Shown one piece after another: positions 24,200 to 35,342 of a stretch of 64,000 nt of DNA. The DNA lies in contig JXTC01000095.1 of the NCBI GenBank assembly GCA_002914845.1, forward strand, positions 757,174 to 821,173, in the 5' to 3' direction. This stretch comes from Trema orientale (lineage: Eukaryota; Streptophyta; Magnoliopsida; Rosales; Cannabaceae). A model generated the notes under the pieces. The model was not told where the DNA came from. It saw only the letters and a program-made list of their open reading frames with translations, and did not search any database. The translations under genes were made by a program, and so were the position numbers. How positions within the stretch are numbered: position 1 is the stretch's first letter; the number at the start of each line of letters is the position of its first letter.

Positions 24200-24579
24200 A
24201 GAAAATGAAAAGGTTTTCTTTGTGAATAAGCCCTTCATTTGCCCTAAAATTGAAAATAGACCATTAATTTTTTTTTTTCACTAGAGAAATAGGCGTCGGT
24301 TGTAAAAACCCAGAGTTTTTAAGCCTAATTTCGTCTTTTGACCAATAAATTAAAAAATAAAAAAATTCGAATTTGGACATAAATGTAAGAAAAAGTTGAA
24401 GACATGGGTTTTTTTTGTAATTTAGGACTTAATTTTATAGATTTTTGAACCAGGGATTTATTTACAATTTCTGATGCCCATTTATTGTTTGCCACGTGGG
24501 CACCCTCATTTCCCCTAAGCTCTCTCTCTCTCCTCTCCCTCGTCTCTTTTTTTCTCTCTCCTTGACGTCGCCTGCAACT

Positions 24580-25670
24580 AGAGATGTCAAATGGGCTGGG
24601 CTGCCCATTTGGCACGATGGCACGACACGAAAAAATCCATTCCGAACACAGTACGTCACGAGGTGGCATTGGACCGTGCCAAGTACAACACGAGGCGTTG
24701 GGCTGTGCTGGGCTCTAATTTTTGGGCAATATGGCCCGGTACGGGACGACACGACCTTGGGCACGAGCACGATATGACCCACAAAGCACAAAAAGAACGA
24801 CTCAAAGTATTTTAAAAAATATTTATTTTTACTTTTAAAAATCTTAAAGACTTAAATGAAAAATTCTTTTTTTATCTACTTAAATGACTAATTTTACATA
24901 TTAAAAAAAATTAATACTAATAATTACTAGTAGAAAAGACCAAGTGCTAAATAAAAATTGATTCTGAATCTCACACTAAAATGGCTAAATCGATATTAAA
25001 AATTTTAAAGATTTGTTCTCTTATAGAACATATGCTAATTCACATAATTTGAACAAAAAAAACCACTTCTTACTAAATAAAGTTTTTAGAATATACAAAT
25101 AATAATAATTTGGGTACATATCAACCTAATTAGGATGTATTCAAATTATTTTGACGAAAAAAAATAATATTCTCACCCAAGAACTTTGTTATATTATTTA
25201 TATTTGAAAATTTTTTATGTCTTTTTTTTTTTTTTTTTTTTGCTNTATTTCAAAAAAAGTTTTGCATTAGTGATTTTTAATTGAATATTTTTTCCAAATA
25301 ATTATGGGTATATTATATATTTTTGTTATTGTTTTAAATCAAAATATAAAATTTTAATTAAATAATTTTTAAAAACTTCATAAAATATTGACTGCCACAA
25401 CAATTTAATGGGTGGGCTAAGTCGGACGCAAAGACATGCTAGTACATTAGGCTCACTATGCTCGACATGATAAGAGTCTGGCACAAGCACAAGCACAAGC
25501 ACAAGCACGAGCACGACACGATACGAGCACAAGCACGACATGAGCACGAGTACGACATGAGATGTTCCTGTGCTTGTGGGCTGTGCTGGGCCTAGAGTTT
25601 TGAAACTTGGGCTGGTACGAGTACAACACGATATTTTATTGGGCCGTGCTAATCACGACACGATGCACGA
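24580..25670. mobile_element. hAT-like repeat rich in CACGACACG motifs, nested
   Basis: It opens near ACTAGAGATGTCAAATGGGC, followed by GCCCATTTGGCACGATGGC, a form common at the ends of non-autonomous plant hAT elements. It closes with an inverted-type subterminal block full of GCACGACATGAGCACGAG motifs (25470-25660). A small tandem run of GCACAA units lies at 25479-25508. The middle is AT-rich and contains a single N at 25245. A matching inverted terminus was not found at the right, so that end may be lost. Confidence 0.5.
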
Positions 25671-26739
25671 CCGAAACAGCTCGAGACGTCTTCGGCCATC
25701 ATCGACCTCCGTGACCCACTGAATCGACCACTGAGCTGTCGCGGCCACCGGAGCTCCACAATGTCACCAGAGAAGAAAGAGTGCCGAGGAGGAGTTCGGC
25801 CATCGACGAGGATTTCGGCCACCTCAGTCCGTGAAACCGGTCTCCGTAGCTTCGTCTCAACACAAGCAATCACGTGGTATATATATCTTAACTCGAATTT
25901 ATCCAGATTGAAATCTACCATTGATGAACAGTTTTTGAGTTTTTTTGTTTTGTGTATTGACTTTTCAATCCGACCGTTAGATCGTAAAATAAACTTCATA
26001 TTTGTGATGTACTTGTGAAAATATGAAGTTTGATATATATCGACTATGTTTGGTGACTGGCATAGAAAACAAAATTTGACAACTTGGATTTGCCTCGTTT
26101 TGCATGTCACCGGGTCGGATTTCAGTCCGAGCTCGAATTGGTCAAGTTATATATCTAACCTAGCTAATTTTGGTACTAAGAATTCAGCAGAGATGTTTAT
26201 TTCTCCATTCTAGGCTTCGTTGGAAAAATAACATTTCAAAGCGGACAATCGAGGGTTCGAAAACGAGCCCCAACCCTCCAAACAACCGTCAAATGATGTT
26301 AAACGCTCTCAATAGCGCTATCTAGTCATTCGATTGAAGTAGGGGTTCGATTACTTGATCATAAAATTGGTTTAATTTTGATTTTCACATATTTTGAATA
26401 AATATGGAATTTTGTGAAATATTTTATAAAAATATAATTTATACCTGTTTTGACATGATTTGATATGTGAACTACATGGGAGGCACGCCACACTGGTTGG
26501 CATGCCAATTATCTTGGTTTGAATTATTTTTTGCAGGAACTGGATTTTATTAGTTTTGAAGAACACGATTGTTGTGCTGCTAAAATTTGTATAAAATCCA
26601 ATTTGAATAAGAATTTACTTTTGAGAACTAAACTTGATTAATTAAAAATATTGCATGGTCTGCTTTATGATTTTGTGGAAAATGATACATATTATCATTC
26701 CTATCATACATATAATATTGCATGTATTTCTTGTACCTA

Positions 26740-26940
26740 CACGGCCGACGGACTTACGGTACTCTCTTCAGGGCACTTAGACTTACGGTACCCTATCTAG
26801 GGTGCTCAGACTACATATCATACTTACGGTTACCAAAATAGGTGACTCGTACATAGTACACATGTGCCGTCATCCTTTTGGATGACTCATGCTACATTTC
26901 ATACTTACGGTCACCAGTCTTTGGTAGTTCGGACATGTTA
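26740..26940. repeat. Degenerate CTTACGGT tandem repeats
   Basis: Four to five diverged units start with ACTTACGGTACYCT or ACTTACGGTCACC and contain GGTGCTCAGACT- or GGTGACTCGTAC-like phrases. They lie inside the LTR-like fossil. Confidence 0.6.
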
Positions 26941-26990
26941 TTGATTGTATTGCCTATTGTATGCTTGACTTGAATAGATATGTATTGGAT

Positions 26991-27160
26991 TTGATGTTAT
27001 GTTTTACAATAGTTTGGAATGTTTGAACTTTTGGGTAAATGATTTCACTTTGAGACTATGCTTTACAATGGTTTGGAATATTTGAACCTTTGAAAAAATG
27101 ACTTTGATTTGAGATGATGTTTTACAATGGTTTGAAAGATTTAAACCATTAGGCAATATT
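26991..27160. repeat. Tandem repeat, three units of about 60 bp
   Basis: The phrase TTTTACAATGGTTTGGAAT (with small changes) recurs at about 27002, 27062 and 27120, each time followed by TTTGAACCTTTG- or ATTTAAACCATT-like sequence and a TGACTTTGATTTGAGA-like linker. Confidence 0.75.
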
Positions 27161-27590
27161 TTTAATTAGATTTCTGAAAACTGTTTGAATACTTTACTGA
27201 CCATGCAAGATCTTGAAAGTAAGTATTTTATTTCAGTTGAAAACTTATAATTAAATCTCTACTGAGCATTCACGTACTCACCCCTTACTTTCTCACAGTT
27301 TTAGGTATTTGTGTATTTGAGGTAGTGGTCTCGATAGTTAGACAAGCTGCTTAACTTATGCCTACAATCCTATTCCTATTACCTGGTGGGTGTCTATATC
27401 CTGTTTGATTCATTTCCTCGTTCATATATTTAGCCAAGTTAGTTTATTTATTAAGTAGATGTATGAGGATGGTTTTGTTACTAAAGTGAGTACTTTAAAC
27501 TACAAATAATTTTATATAAATGGTGTTCGGGGTCAGAGTTGTGCTCTGGATTAATTAATATGACCTGTACTTAATTAAAACAAAACAGAA

Positions 27591-29764
27591 GATAATTGGG
27601 TTATACCATTAGAATGCACAGCAGAAAGGGTTATCACAACACTTTCGCGTGTCGAAAAAGGATAGGTGGTCATAATGAGAACAACTCTTTCTACGTATTT
27701 CGACAAGAATGGCGGTTGCAAGGATGACTCACTTAGTGTGCATATGAATAAGCAGGAATAAAATAATATTAAAAATTGACGGAGGCGGATGAACCGACCA
27801 TATTGTCAACTGAGAACTAGAAGTAATATAATAATACAATAAATAAATAGACAAGGAATTAAATATTACTAGTTGACTGAAGTGAATATACCGACCATGA
27901 CGTCAACTAGAAATTAGCGGTAGAAATAAATTGCAGGAAAATAAATAGTTAAAAACTGACGAAGGCGATACCGTCCATATGCCAGTTTTAGTTAGTTAGA
28001 AGGGTTAGAATTATGAGGCGGTAAGTCCAGTCATACCATCGTAAATAATAATAAATAACTAAAATTAAAGTGCTGAAATTTAAATAAAGCGGTGTGACCG
28101 GTTGTGAGGGAAAACAACACAGATCACTAAATAAATGGGCACAATAATTAAAAGGGGAGCAAAGTAACCGATTGCACTTGAGGTAGCAATACAGATTATT
28201 TTACAGGGAAAGAAAAGCGTAGTAATTGATTGTACTTAGAGTAGCAATACGAATTACCCGCCAAGATAGAGATACAAAACAGATATATATATATATATAT
28301 ATAAATAATATAGAGAGCACGAAATCTCGAACTTGTGCTACAGGTCAAGCACGGGGTTGTAAAGAGTAGCTCGGTGCCCAAAGATCACTAAAGTACACGA
28401 GTTAGAAACTGCATGCGAAGAAACTTGTTGTACAAGTTAGTAGAAAAAGTAACGTAAAAATAACAGGATGATAAAAGATGGTATAAAACTAATTATTGGA
28501 TAGAAAATGATATAAAATAACTATTGGGCCTAGAAATACAAAAAAAAAATAGAAGTGGGCCTACGAATGGATGTATGTAAAATTACCTAGGCCTATATGA
28601 ATAATTAGAGATATATCAATACTAGAGATTTATGAACACAAAAAAATGTATGAATTTATATGTATGTATGTGTGTGAGAAAGTATATATATGAAGATGAA
28701 ATAAAAATGGCCTTTGGTTGGTCATGACTTGACTAGAAATCAAGTGAAGATGGCGATGGTGAAGATTTGAAGGTATTGGGCCACGGATGGAGAAGAAAAT
28801 GAAGAGATGAAGATGATGTTTAATGAGAAGATGGCTTTGGGCTTTGAAGAAATAAGGCTTAAAGCCCAAAATGAAATGAAGATGGTGACAAGTTGGTAAT
28901 GGAGTTCACGCATAGAGTAACTAAAGAATGAAATATGGAGGCTATAATATTGATTAAAAACTTAAAGCTTATCACTTAGTAGATACGGGTTGAACAGAAG
29001 AAGTAAAAGAGAAAGAAACAGTATAGCCCAAAGAGAACAATAAAGTATTTTATATATAAGAGATAAGACGAAAGTTGTATCTATTACAAAGAGTGATATT
29101 TGCCTTATATAGACATCTACAAGCGGTGGAATATCACCAGATTTTGACACTTTAGCTTTTATGTGTCTCTTGCAGATTGAGTATGTCTAGAAAATTAATA
29201 CATATATGGGTGAGGTGTCATTTTTTTAAGAATAACAAATGTCTCAATTAAAATTATGCCACATAACTACTTGTGTTTTGATATAATTTCATCCATTCTA
29301 AGCTTGACAAAAGGCCCAATAATTTTGTGATATATGGCGTGATTAATGGTGTGGTACAAGCTCCTTGATGATGTGGCATAAAATTGGCAATCCCCCAATA
29401 AAAAATTGACACGTCAAATTTTCTTAATTGACCCCATATTACAAAATTATCACATTATTTATGATTTTAATATTTTAGTTAGTGACTAATCATAAAAATT
29501 TTGTCACACCCAAAACAAATAGTTTGGACATTGGACTTAAGGTTTTAATTGGACTTATTTTACCGAACTTTATGATTTTAAATAAAAAGTTTCTAAATAA
29601 ATTAAATGGAATTACTCTAAATTTTAAGTGTACATTTTCTCTAGAAATTAAAACTTATAAGGGGATTTCTAATTTTACAATTTACTTATTTTTGAGGACT
29701 AAAACTTAAAAAATCTAAGTACTTGATCTTATTGAAATTAAAATTATTGTTTATTGATAGCTAT
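27591..29764. other. Repeat-like intergenic DNA, no gene
   Basis: Diverged direct repeats occur at 27770-28000, where a phrase like GTTGACTGAAGTGAATATACC or ACTGACGAAGGCGATACCG recurs about every 90-100 bp with GACCAT and GTCAACTAG. A second pair at 28130-28260 has AGCAATACAGATTA / AGCAATACGAATTA. The block may be an unclassified retroelement remnant. Long open frames here are not gene-like. Confidence 0.4.
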
Positions 29765-31479
29765 TGTTAGCTCAAGATTGACAACCCAAGAGGGGGGTGA
29801 ATTGGGTTTTAAAACTTTTGCGGAAACTTTTCAGCTATTTAAAACCATAGACCACTATTTTTAAACTTTAAAGCTAAATCAATAATAATAACAAACATAT
29901 AACAATAATATCAAGGCAATTTAGCACAATAAATATTAAACACACAATCAAATAGTTTGCATTAAAATAAAGAGTGTAAGAATAGAGAATATACAAACTC
30001 GATTTTTACGAGGTTCGACAAACACGACGGTTTGCCTATGTCCCCGGCCCTCGGCAATTTGCTTTGAGCTTTCCACTATCGGATCAAGATTATGGGCTTG
30101 ACTGACCTTTGTACAAACGGAGTGAATTCTTCTTAGGCACACCCTAGCCTTTACAATAGTCTTGACTCTGGCTCTATCGCGTCTAACCTCGGATTATTTT
30201 GATTCCGGTGACAACTTCACCTACACGGATTGTTTAGACAATGGTGCCAACCTCACCAACTAATGGGTTGTTTAGATTTCGGTGGCAACCTCACCTATAC
30301 ACGGGTTGTTTAGACTCCGGTGCCAACCTCACCTCAACTCAAATAGTTTTATAATAGACAAGAGTGAACACTCACTCACAAACTCTCCTCACAAAATAAT
30401 GAATACAATTTTGGCTTAGAAGATTTGAGAACAATGTACTATAGATGCTCTAAGATTGGCTCAATATGATTTGAAAGTGTAATTGATATGAAAATAGGCT
30501 AAGACCCTTTGAGAGTAGATGAATATCAATTTAAGTTCATACTCAAGTCATAAATGCCATCAAATGAGGCTCTATATATAGATATCCAAGAAAACTAGCT
30601 ATTTATAGCCGTTATTAGCTTTCTGCCAAACATTTGATCAGCCAAAATTAAATGTGGTCGATCACAAATATAGCCGTTGGAGTTTGACACGTCATTTTAG
30701 CTCTAACGGTCACTTCTGGTCACTGGTTTGAAAAGTGGTCGACCACAGGAATCACTGTTGGTCATTTTTCAAACTCTGACAGGATTTTTGGCATTTTTCA
30801 GATTTTGACAGCTTTTGGCGTTTTTCAAAAACTGACTTCTAAACTTGTTTTAAACACTTTAAAAACATTAGAAATCAATTTGAAAAGAGAATTTTGGCTA
30901 TTGCAAACTTATTTTACTTTCACAAAGATATTTAACAATAATTTAGAAAGTATTCATACCGAAACAAAATTCTAGTTTGCAAGTAGAAAACCTCTTTTTA
31001 GCCTATATCAAATAATCATGATTTTAAACATATTTGTAACTTATTTAAACTTAAGAAATCATGTTTTGAAGAATATTTTGCCTATTCAAAATCATTATTT
31101 CTTATTTTCAAACTTCTATAATAAAATAACCATTTTAAGCTTAAGATAGTTTGAAAACTCTTTTGAAAGTATGAGAAAATTCTTTGAAAGTATGAGCCAA
31201 TGCAAAGAGAATCTATATGCAATGAACTAAATCAAATACAAGACTAAGACATGAAATATATCCTATCTAGACACGGTCTTGTATCTTGATTTTCTATCTT
31301 CAAGCTTGATTCTAATAGGTCCATATGCATCTATCTTCAAGCTTGCTTCCTTGATCAACTTGAGTTAGATATTTTAAAGCCATTTCACTACATACTCAAG
31401 TTAAATCATTAATACTAAATCAAATGTTTATTATCTTCAAAATAAGAGTGAGTAAGATTGAAATCTCAATTTCCCAACA
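29765..31479. mobile_element. LTR-like non-coding fossil bounded by TGTTAG...CCAACA
   Basis: The segment opens TGTTAGCTCAAGATTGAC, with CCAAGAGGGGGGTGAATTGG close behind, and closes TTTCCCAACA, so it has the TG...CA ends of an LTR. A TATATATA box lies at about 30574. The opening phrase and the TTTTTACGAGGTTCGACAAA phrase near 30004 resemble, from memory, common dispersed non-coding plant repeats. The flanking pentamers GCTAT and TTTAT do not match, so a clean solo-LTR origin is unproven. No capsid, protease, reverse transcriptase or integrase sequence is present. It is old and non-coding; the family is unknown. Confidence 0.4.
30200..30340. repeat. Four tandem units of about 38 bp
   Basis: The phrase TCCGGTGCCAACCTCACC (with variants ACAACTTCACC and GGCAACCTCACC) recurs at about 30204, 30239, 30278 and 30315, joined by ACACGGGTTGTTTAGA-like linkers. 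It lies inside the LTR-like segment. Confidence 0.85.
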
Positions 31480-32394
31480 TTTATAATTATCAATTTAAAA
31501 TTATTAAAAATCACGACTTTGGATTTTCGGTCGTGACATCGGTAATGAGTGAAAAGATTGATATTACCTAGTATCATGTGGTACATTACAATATATCAGA
31601 CAGTAAATGAAAATTATTTCACGTAATACATAAATTGTCTTATAATTTTGTAGTGTTCTTAAATTTAAATTGTCATGCACCACACTACAATAACTTTTTT
31701 TTCTTTTCATTAAAACTGCATGGTTATATTTTGAGGAGAAGTATGTGTTTATTCCGAAAACAAAAGAAAAAAGAAAAAAGAAAAAAGAAAAAAAGCAAAA
31801 TGAAACGTCCAACAATAAAACTATGAACGCAATGTATTAATTAAAACGTATCACTTTCACGACCATAAGTCATGCATCAACTCTTCTCTCTGTCGGTGGT
31901 GATATTTTTGGACCCATAAAGTTGAGAGATATATCTTCCATAAAAAAAAAAAAAAAAAAAAGAAGAAGAAAGAATCATATATGAATGAAACTTATTGGTC
32001 TTTGAATTTAATTAGACGATTCTTGTTTGTGTTGTACTAATCGATCGCATCACAACCCATCGGTCCCATGTACATACAAAATTAAAGGGTGTGTGTTCTA
32101 TAAACATCCAAATCATAAATTCCAACTGCTTTCCATTTAAAATAACCATAAAAATTTCAGCTACTCCTTGACTATAAAGTCTACATCGTATATTTGGTCT
32201 TTGTTTTGTTTTGTTTTTTATTTTTATTTTTTTGTTTCTTTGTATTTTGGTGGTTTGGCTTGCTTGAACCGGCAGCTGTTTTCTTTTAGTTAATACTAGA
32301 GCTTCTTCTTCATTTTGGAAAAAAAAAAAAGGAAAAACACTTCTTATGTAAGAGTCTGAACAGGCTCTAGCAATCGCCAGTTAAAATTTGGCAA
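31480..32394. other. AT-rich intergenic DNA
   Basis: Purine tracts (31760-31800, 31940-31975) and T tracts are present, with no gene. The frames that cover them are low complexity. Confidence 0.5.
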
Positions 32395-32640
32395 ACAACA
32401 ACCACTGATCATAAGGTGAGGTGATAAGTGCATCTTCCTCTATGTACAAATCACGAGTTCAAGTCGTTTCTGCTATAGTTGTCGGAGTATATGGACATTC
32501 CACTTTGTTAGGAATAGGAATCCATATACTATGTAAGGATTATAAAATCTTGTAATTTATCTGAGTATACCACTTTAATTTCACCCCTGTAACTTCTTTT
32601 TGGTTTTCAGCAAAATAAATGACTGAAAAAAAAAATAAAA
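32395..32640 (+). mobile_element. Possible tRNA-derived SINE
   Basis: The phrase AAGGTGAGGTGATAAG resembles an A box, and ACGAGTTCAAGTCG, about 40 bp later, resembles a B box. A unique body follows and ends in an A-rich tail at about 32620-32640. No target duplication was verified. Confidence 0.4.
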
Positions 32641-33160
32641 ATGAGCGGCATACATTTATTATAGACTCTTTAGAATAAAAGGGAAATCAACCATGGATGG
32701 GCATACATGGGACTCTACAACTTAATATGAAAAAAGGGGTCTCAAAGCAAAGCATAGAGCAAGGCACATGTTACATGAGGTTGGTACAATGTCAGGAACA
32801 AATGTCTAAGCAAAAAGTTTTAAAACACACCATCTATGCAAAGTTATCCGATAAACTATTTTCCTCAAGACCAGACCAAGACAAACTGTACAAGTTTGAC
32901 AATTTCAAATGGACGTGACATATTGTTAATACCGATTGGGAACAAAGCATATTCCTTTAAGCCAGAGGCAAAGGGATAATAAATACTATGAATGCACCGA
33001 AAAGGCTAAACTGGAGTTGTATTGTTTATTCTTCTTTTTAGTGGGTTTGCGAATCGTTACTATTTTTTGGATGTGGTATAGATAAAACTAATACAACCAA
33101 TGGAATCTTTGTCTTATTCCTTTACTCCGCTCCACTTACTTTNCTAAAGAACCCTATATT
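32641..33160. other. Intergenic DNA with a one-base gap mark
   Basis: No gene was recognised. The 73-codon frame at 32697-32918 has no motif I know. A single N at 33143 marks an assembly gap. Confidence 0.45.
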
Positions 33161-33292
33161 GTCAACTGGGACTAACTTAGTTGGTCCAAGGCTTTAGGGA
33201 TGTGTGTGTGAGTTTGGAGGGTTTAGAGGTTGAAGCCTTAAATTTGTAGTAAGTGGTAGTCATTAGTTAAACCCTACTTTATTAAAAAAAAA
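33161..33292 (+). mobile_element. tRNA-derived SINE, internally deleted copy
   Basis: The head GACTAACTTAGTTGGTCCAA carries an A box, and AGGTTGAAGCCTT is a decayed B box. The body contains GGGATGTGTGTGTGAGTTTG and ends GTCATTAGTTAAACCC, followed by an A-rich tail. It matches the minus-strand copy at 33961-34133 along its length but lacks about 30 bp after the B box. Confidence 0.8.
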
Positions 33293-33479
33293 GTTTTAAC
33301 CCTATATTTTGATTTTATAAATTATACATTTACATTTAAAATATTTGTAAATATCTACAATGACGGTGACGGATAGTAATTTTAATCTAGTGGGTATAAT
33401 GAGCATAAATTTTTAAGAAACCCAATAATTTAAGAATTTTAACTATTTATTAATAAAGTAATATTAAATATTGATAAAC

Positions 33480-33660
33480 AAATTACAATGGTTCTATACA
33501 AGTTTTCATATTTTGAAAATGTTCTATTATAACTTTATTATTAATTTTATCAAAAATATCTTTTTCAACTAAACTAACATTCTCACGTTGATTTTCTATT
33601 CAATTGCGTAATTTACTCTTTACAATATTCATACTAGAATAGGGATGGAGCATCTATATG
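33480..33660 (-). pseudogene. hAT transposase C-terminal (dimerisation) remnant
   Basis: Read on the minus strand, the segment gives NIVKSKLRN, an in-frame stop, and then VEKDIFDKINNKVIIEHFQN. The order resembles the C-terminal dimerisation region of plant hAT transposases of the TTF-zinc-finger type (compare the family pattern S/IEKxIFxKIxNExII). Only this tail is visible, the frame is interrupted, and nothing of the catalytic core was found. The identification rests on pattern recall. Confidence 0.5.
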
Positions 33661-33960
33661 TTCGTATATAAGGACTGTTATAACTAATAAAATCTAGGAT
33701 TCTGAGAAAGAAAAGGCAAGTAATCTAAATATTAAATGTGGCAATTAAATCATGCAACACAAATAAATTCACATGAAAAAAAATTTTGAGTGGGGCATTT
33801 GGGGTTTGTTTTAAAAAATAAATATACTATATGGGTTAAAATCTAAATTGAAAAAGTTGATTTGTGATTTTCAATAAATTTTCCGTATTTGTCGGTAGAC
33901 ATAATAAATCCTCAATTTAGATTTTGGATTTGGTAAAAAAATTTTGATTAATTTGATTTT

Positions 33961-34133
33961 ATATATATATATATTTTTTAAAGTGGGGCTTAACTAATGA
34001 CCACCACTAACTACAAATTTAAAGGAAAATAACACACGCGCACACTACCAAGGCTTGAACCCTTGACCTCTCCCAAACTCACACACACACATCCCTTAAG
34101 CCTTGGACCAACTGAGCTAGTCTCAGTTGGCTA
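33961..34133 (-). mobile_element. tRNA-derived SINE, fuller copy
   Basis: On the minus strand the head reads GACTAGCTCAGTTGGTCCAA (A box TAGCTCAGTTGG). GGGTTCAAGCCTTGG (B box GGTTCAAGCC) follows about 45 bp later, then a body ending GTCATTAGTTAAGCCC and an A/TA-rich tail at 33961-33980. It shares head, body and tail with the + strand copy 700 bp away, so the two form an inverted pair. Confidence 0.85.
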
Positions 34134-35342
34134 ATTTGATTATATTATAGATATTCATAATTTTGTAACAAAAAATATAGTTGAGACTTTTGTTTCCCAC
34201 TTAACTCTTTTAATTATTGTATAAACTTTCATTTATATCAAACGAAAGAAAGGGTGAAAAAGAAGTTACCCACATACATTTTCAAAATGACTAATCTCCT
34301 ATAGATGGGAATGTTGACCATAAATCTCTAATTTTTGGAGTCGGATGCATTGACAGTGTTGGTTACTGTTGGATGTATTTTTTCTTTTTTTCCTTTTTTC
34401 TTAGTGTCGTAGTCAACCAGTTACGTTTGGTTTGACTAGGATAGTCTTAGGATTGGAGAATTAGCTTATCTATTGGAAAATTTTCGTCTTCCAATTCAAT
34501 ATGTTATTGTAAAGATAACTTTTTTATAATGACAGATTTTTTACTTCAAAAAAAAAAAAAAAAACTTCGAACTTAAAAAAAATAAAATAAAGTAAAACAT
34601 TCCAACTTTCTGTTTTGACCGTTAGTTGCACACCGCGCATGTATGTGTAACTGTCAACGTCAGACCTTCTTCACCAGCTAACCAATCACAACACCAAGAC
34701 CCAAATTCCCCGCTCTTCGTACACTAGGTCTAAAAGCACCTGATTATTCCTAACTCAGGCAGGTACTTTTTTAAACTCTTAGGCAAGCCACGTGGCATCC
34801 ACATCAGTGACCTTTTGAGAATCCAGAGCACCCGGACTTACACAGAGTCCCTCGTTTCCAGCCGTTTGATCACCAAAAATCCCACCCAAAAATACATCGA
34901 ACGACAACATTCCGAACTCAGCTAGTCTCGACCTTACACAATCACACCTCCGTAGCCACCTCTTTCTCTATCTATTTTTCTCACACAAAAAAAGAAAAGA
35001 AAAAAACTGCCCACCGCCTGCTAGATTCCGCCATTAATAATTTTCACGACTCGAGAGCCATTTTACAGACTTTTCAAATGGCGTATCTAGCTTTGATCCG
35101 TCCAATTGGACCCATTACCGTCCTACCCTTTATAAAGACCATCGCTCTAAATAGCTTGGCCTTGGTCCTAGGCCGGCCAGTTAGTGCCAGAGGACAAACC
35201 GAGGCGGCTTTATTTGTCATTTTGTCCGTTCTTGTTGAAAACAGAGTGAGTGGCTCTGTTCACTGCTATTGGGTCGATAGAATCGAAAACTTCAGGACCC
35301 AAAACCATAATCTGGGGATATAGTTTTCTGGGTTCTGGTAAA
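34134..35342 (+). promoter_or_regulatory. Upstream region and leader of the alpha-mannosidase gene
   Basis: The proximal part (34620-35340) is more GC-rich and holds pyrimidine-rich leader-like sequence at 34950-34990. An AGCCACGTGGCATCC phrase at 34786 contains a full CACGTG G-box, a light- and ABA-linked bZIP/bHLH site in plants. An ATG at 35250 is in frame with the coding region but would place 31 residues before the signal peptide, so the later ATG was preferred. No TATA box was chosen with confidence. Confidence 0.5.

Larger units (their letters stand above)
24200..27590. mobile_element. LTR-retrotransposon-like non-coding fossil, with a hAT-like insertion
   Basis: The outer parts have the composition of long plant LTRs: a CT-rich block (24515-24565) that leads into a GC-rich block with GGCCACCGGAGCTCC (25741-25755), then a segment with repeated CTTACGGT phrases and the phrase ACTCACCCCTTACTTTCTCA (27279). 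I recall similar phrases from Ty3/gypsy-type LTRs. The two GC-rich halves are interrupted at about 24580-25665 by a hAT-like repeat. No coding domains, second LTR or target duplication were found, so this is at best a solo or partial, old and non-functional copy. The outer borders are rough. Confidence 0.4.

Noticed and set aside
25326-25547. Minus-strand frame with VLVLVLVL
   Set aside because: It is a translation of the GCACAA tandem run in a hAT-like repeat.
35250-35342. Earlier in-frame ATG for the alpha-mannosidase
   Set aside because: It would add 31 residues without family similarity before a clear signal peptide. The ATG at 35343 gives a standard secretory N-terminus.
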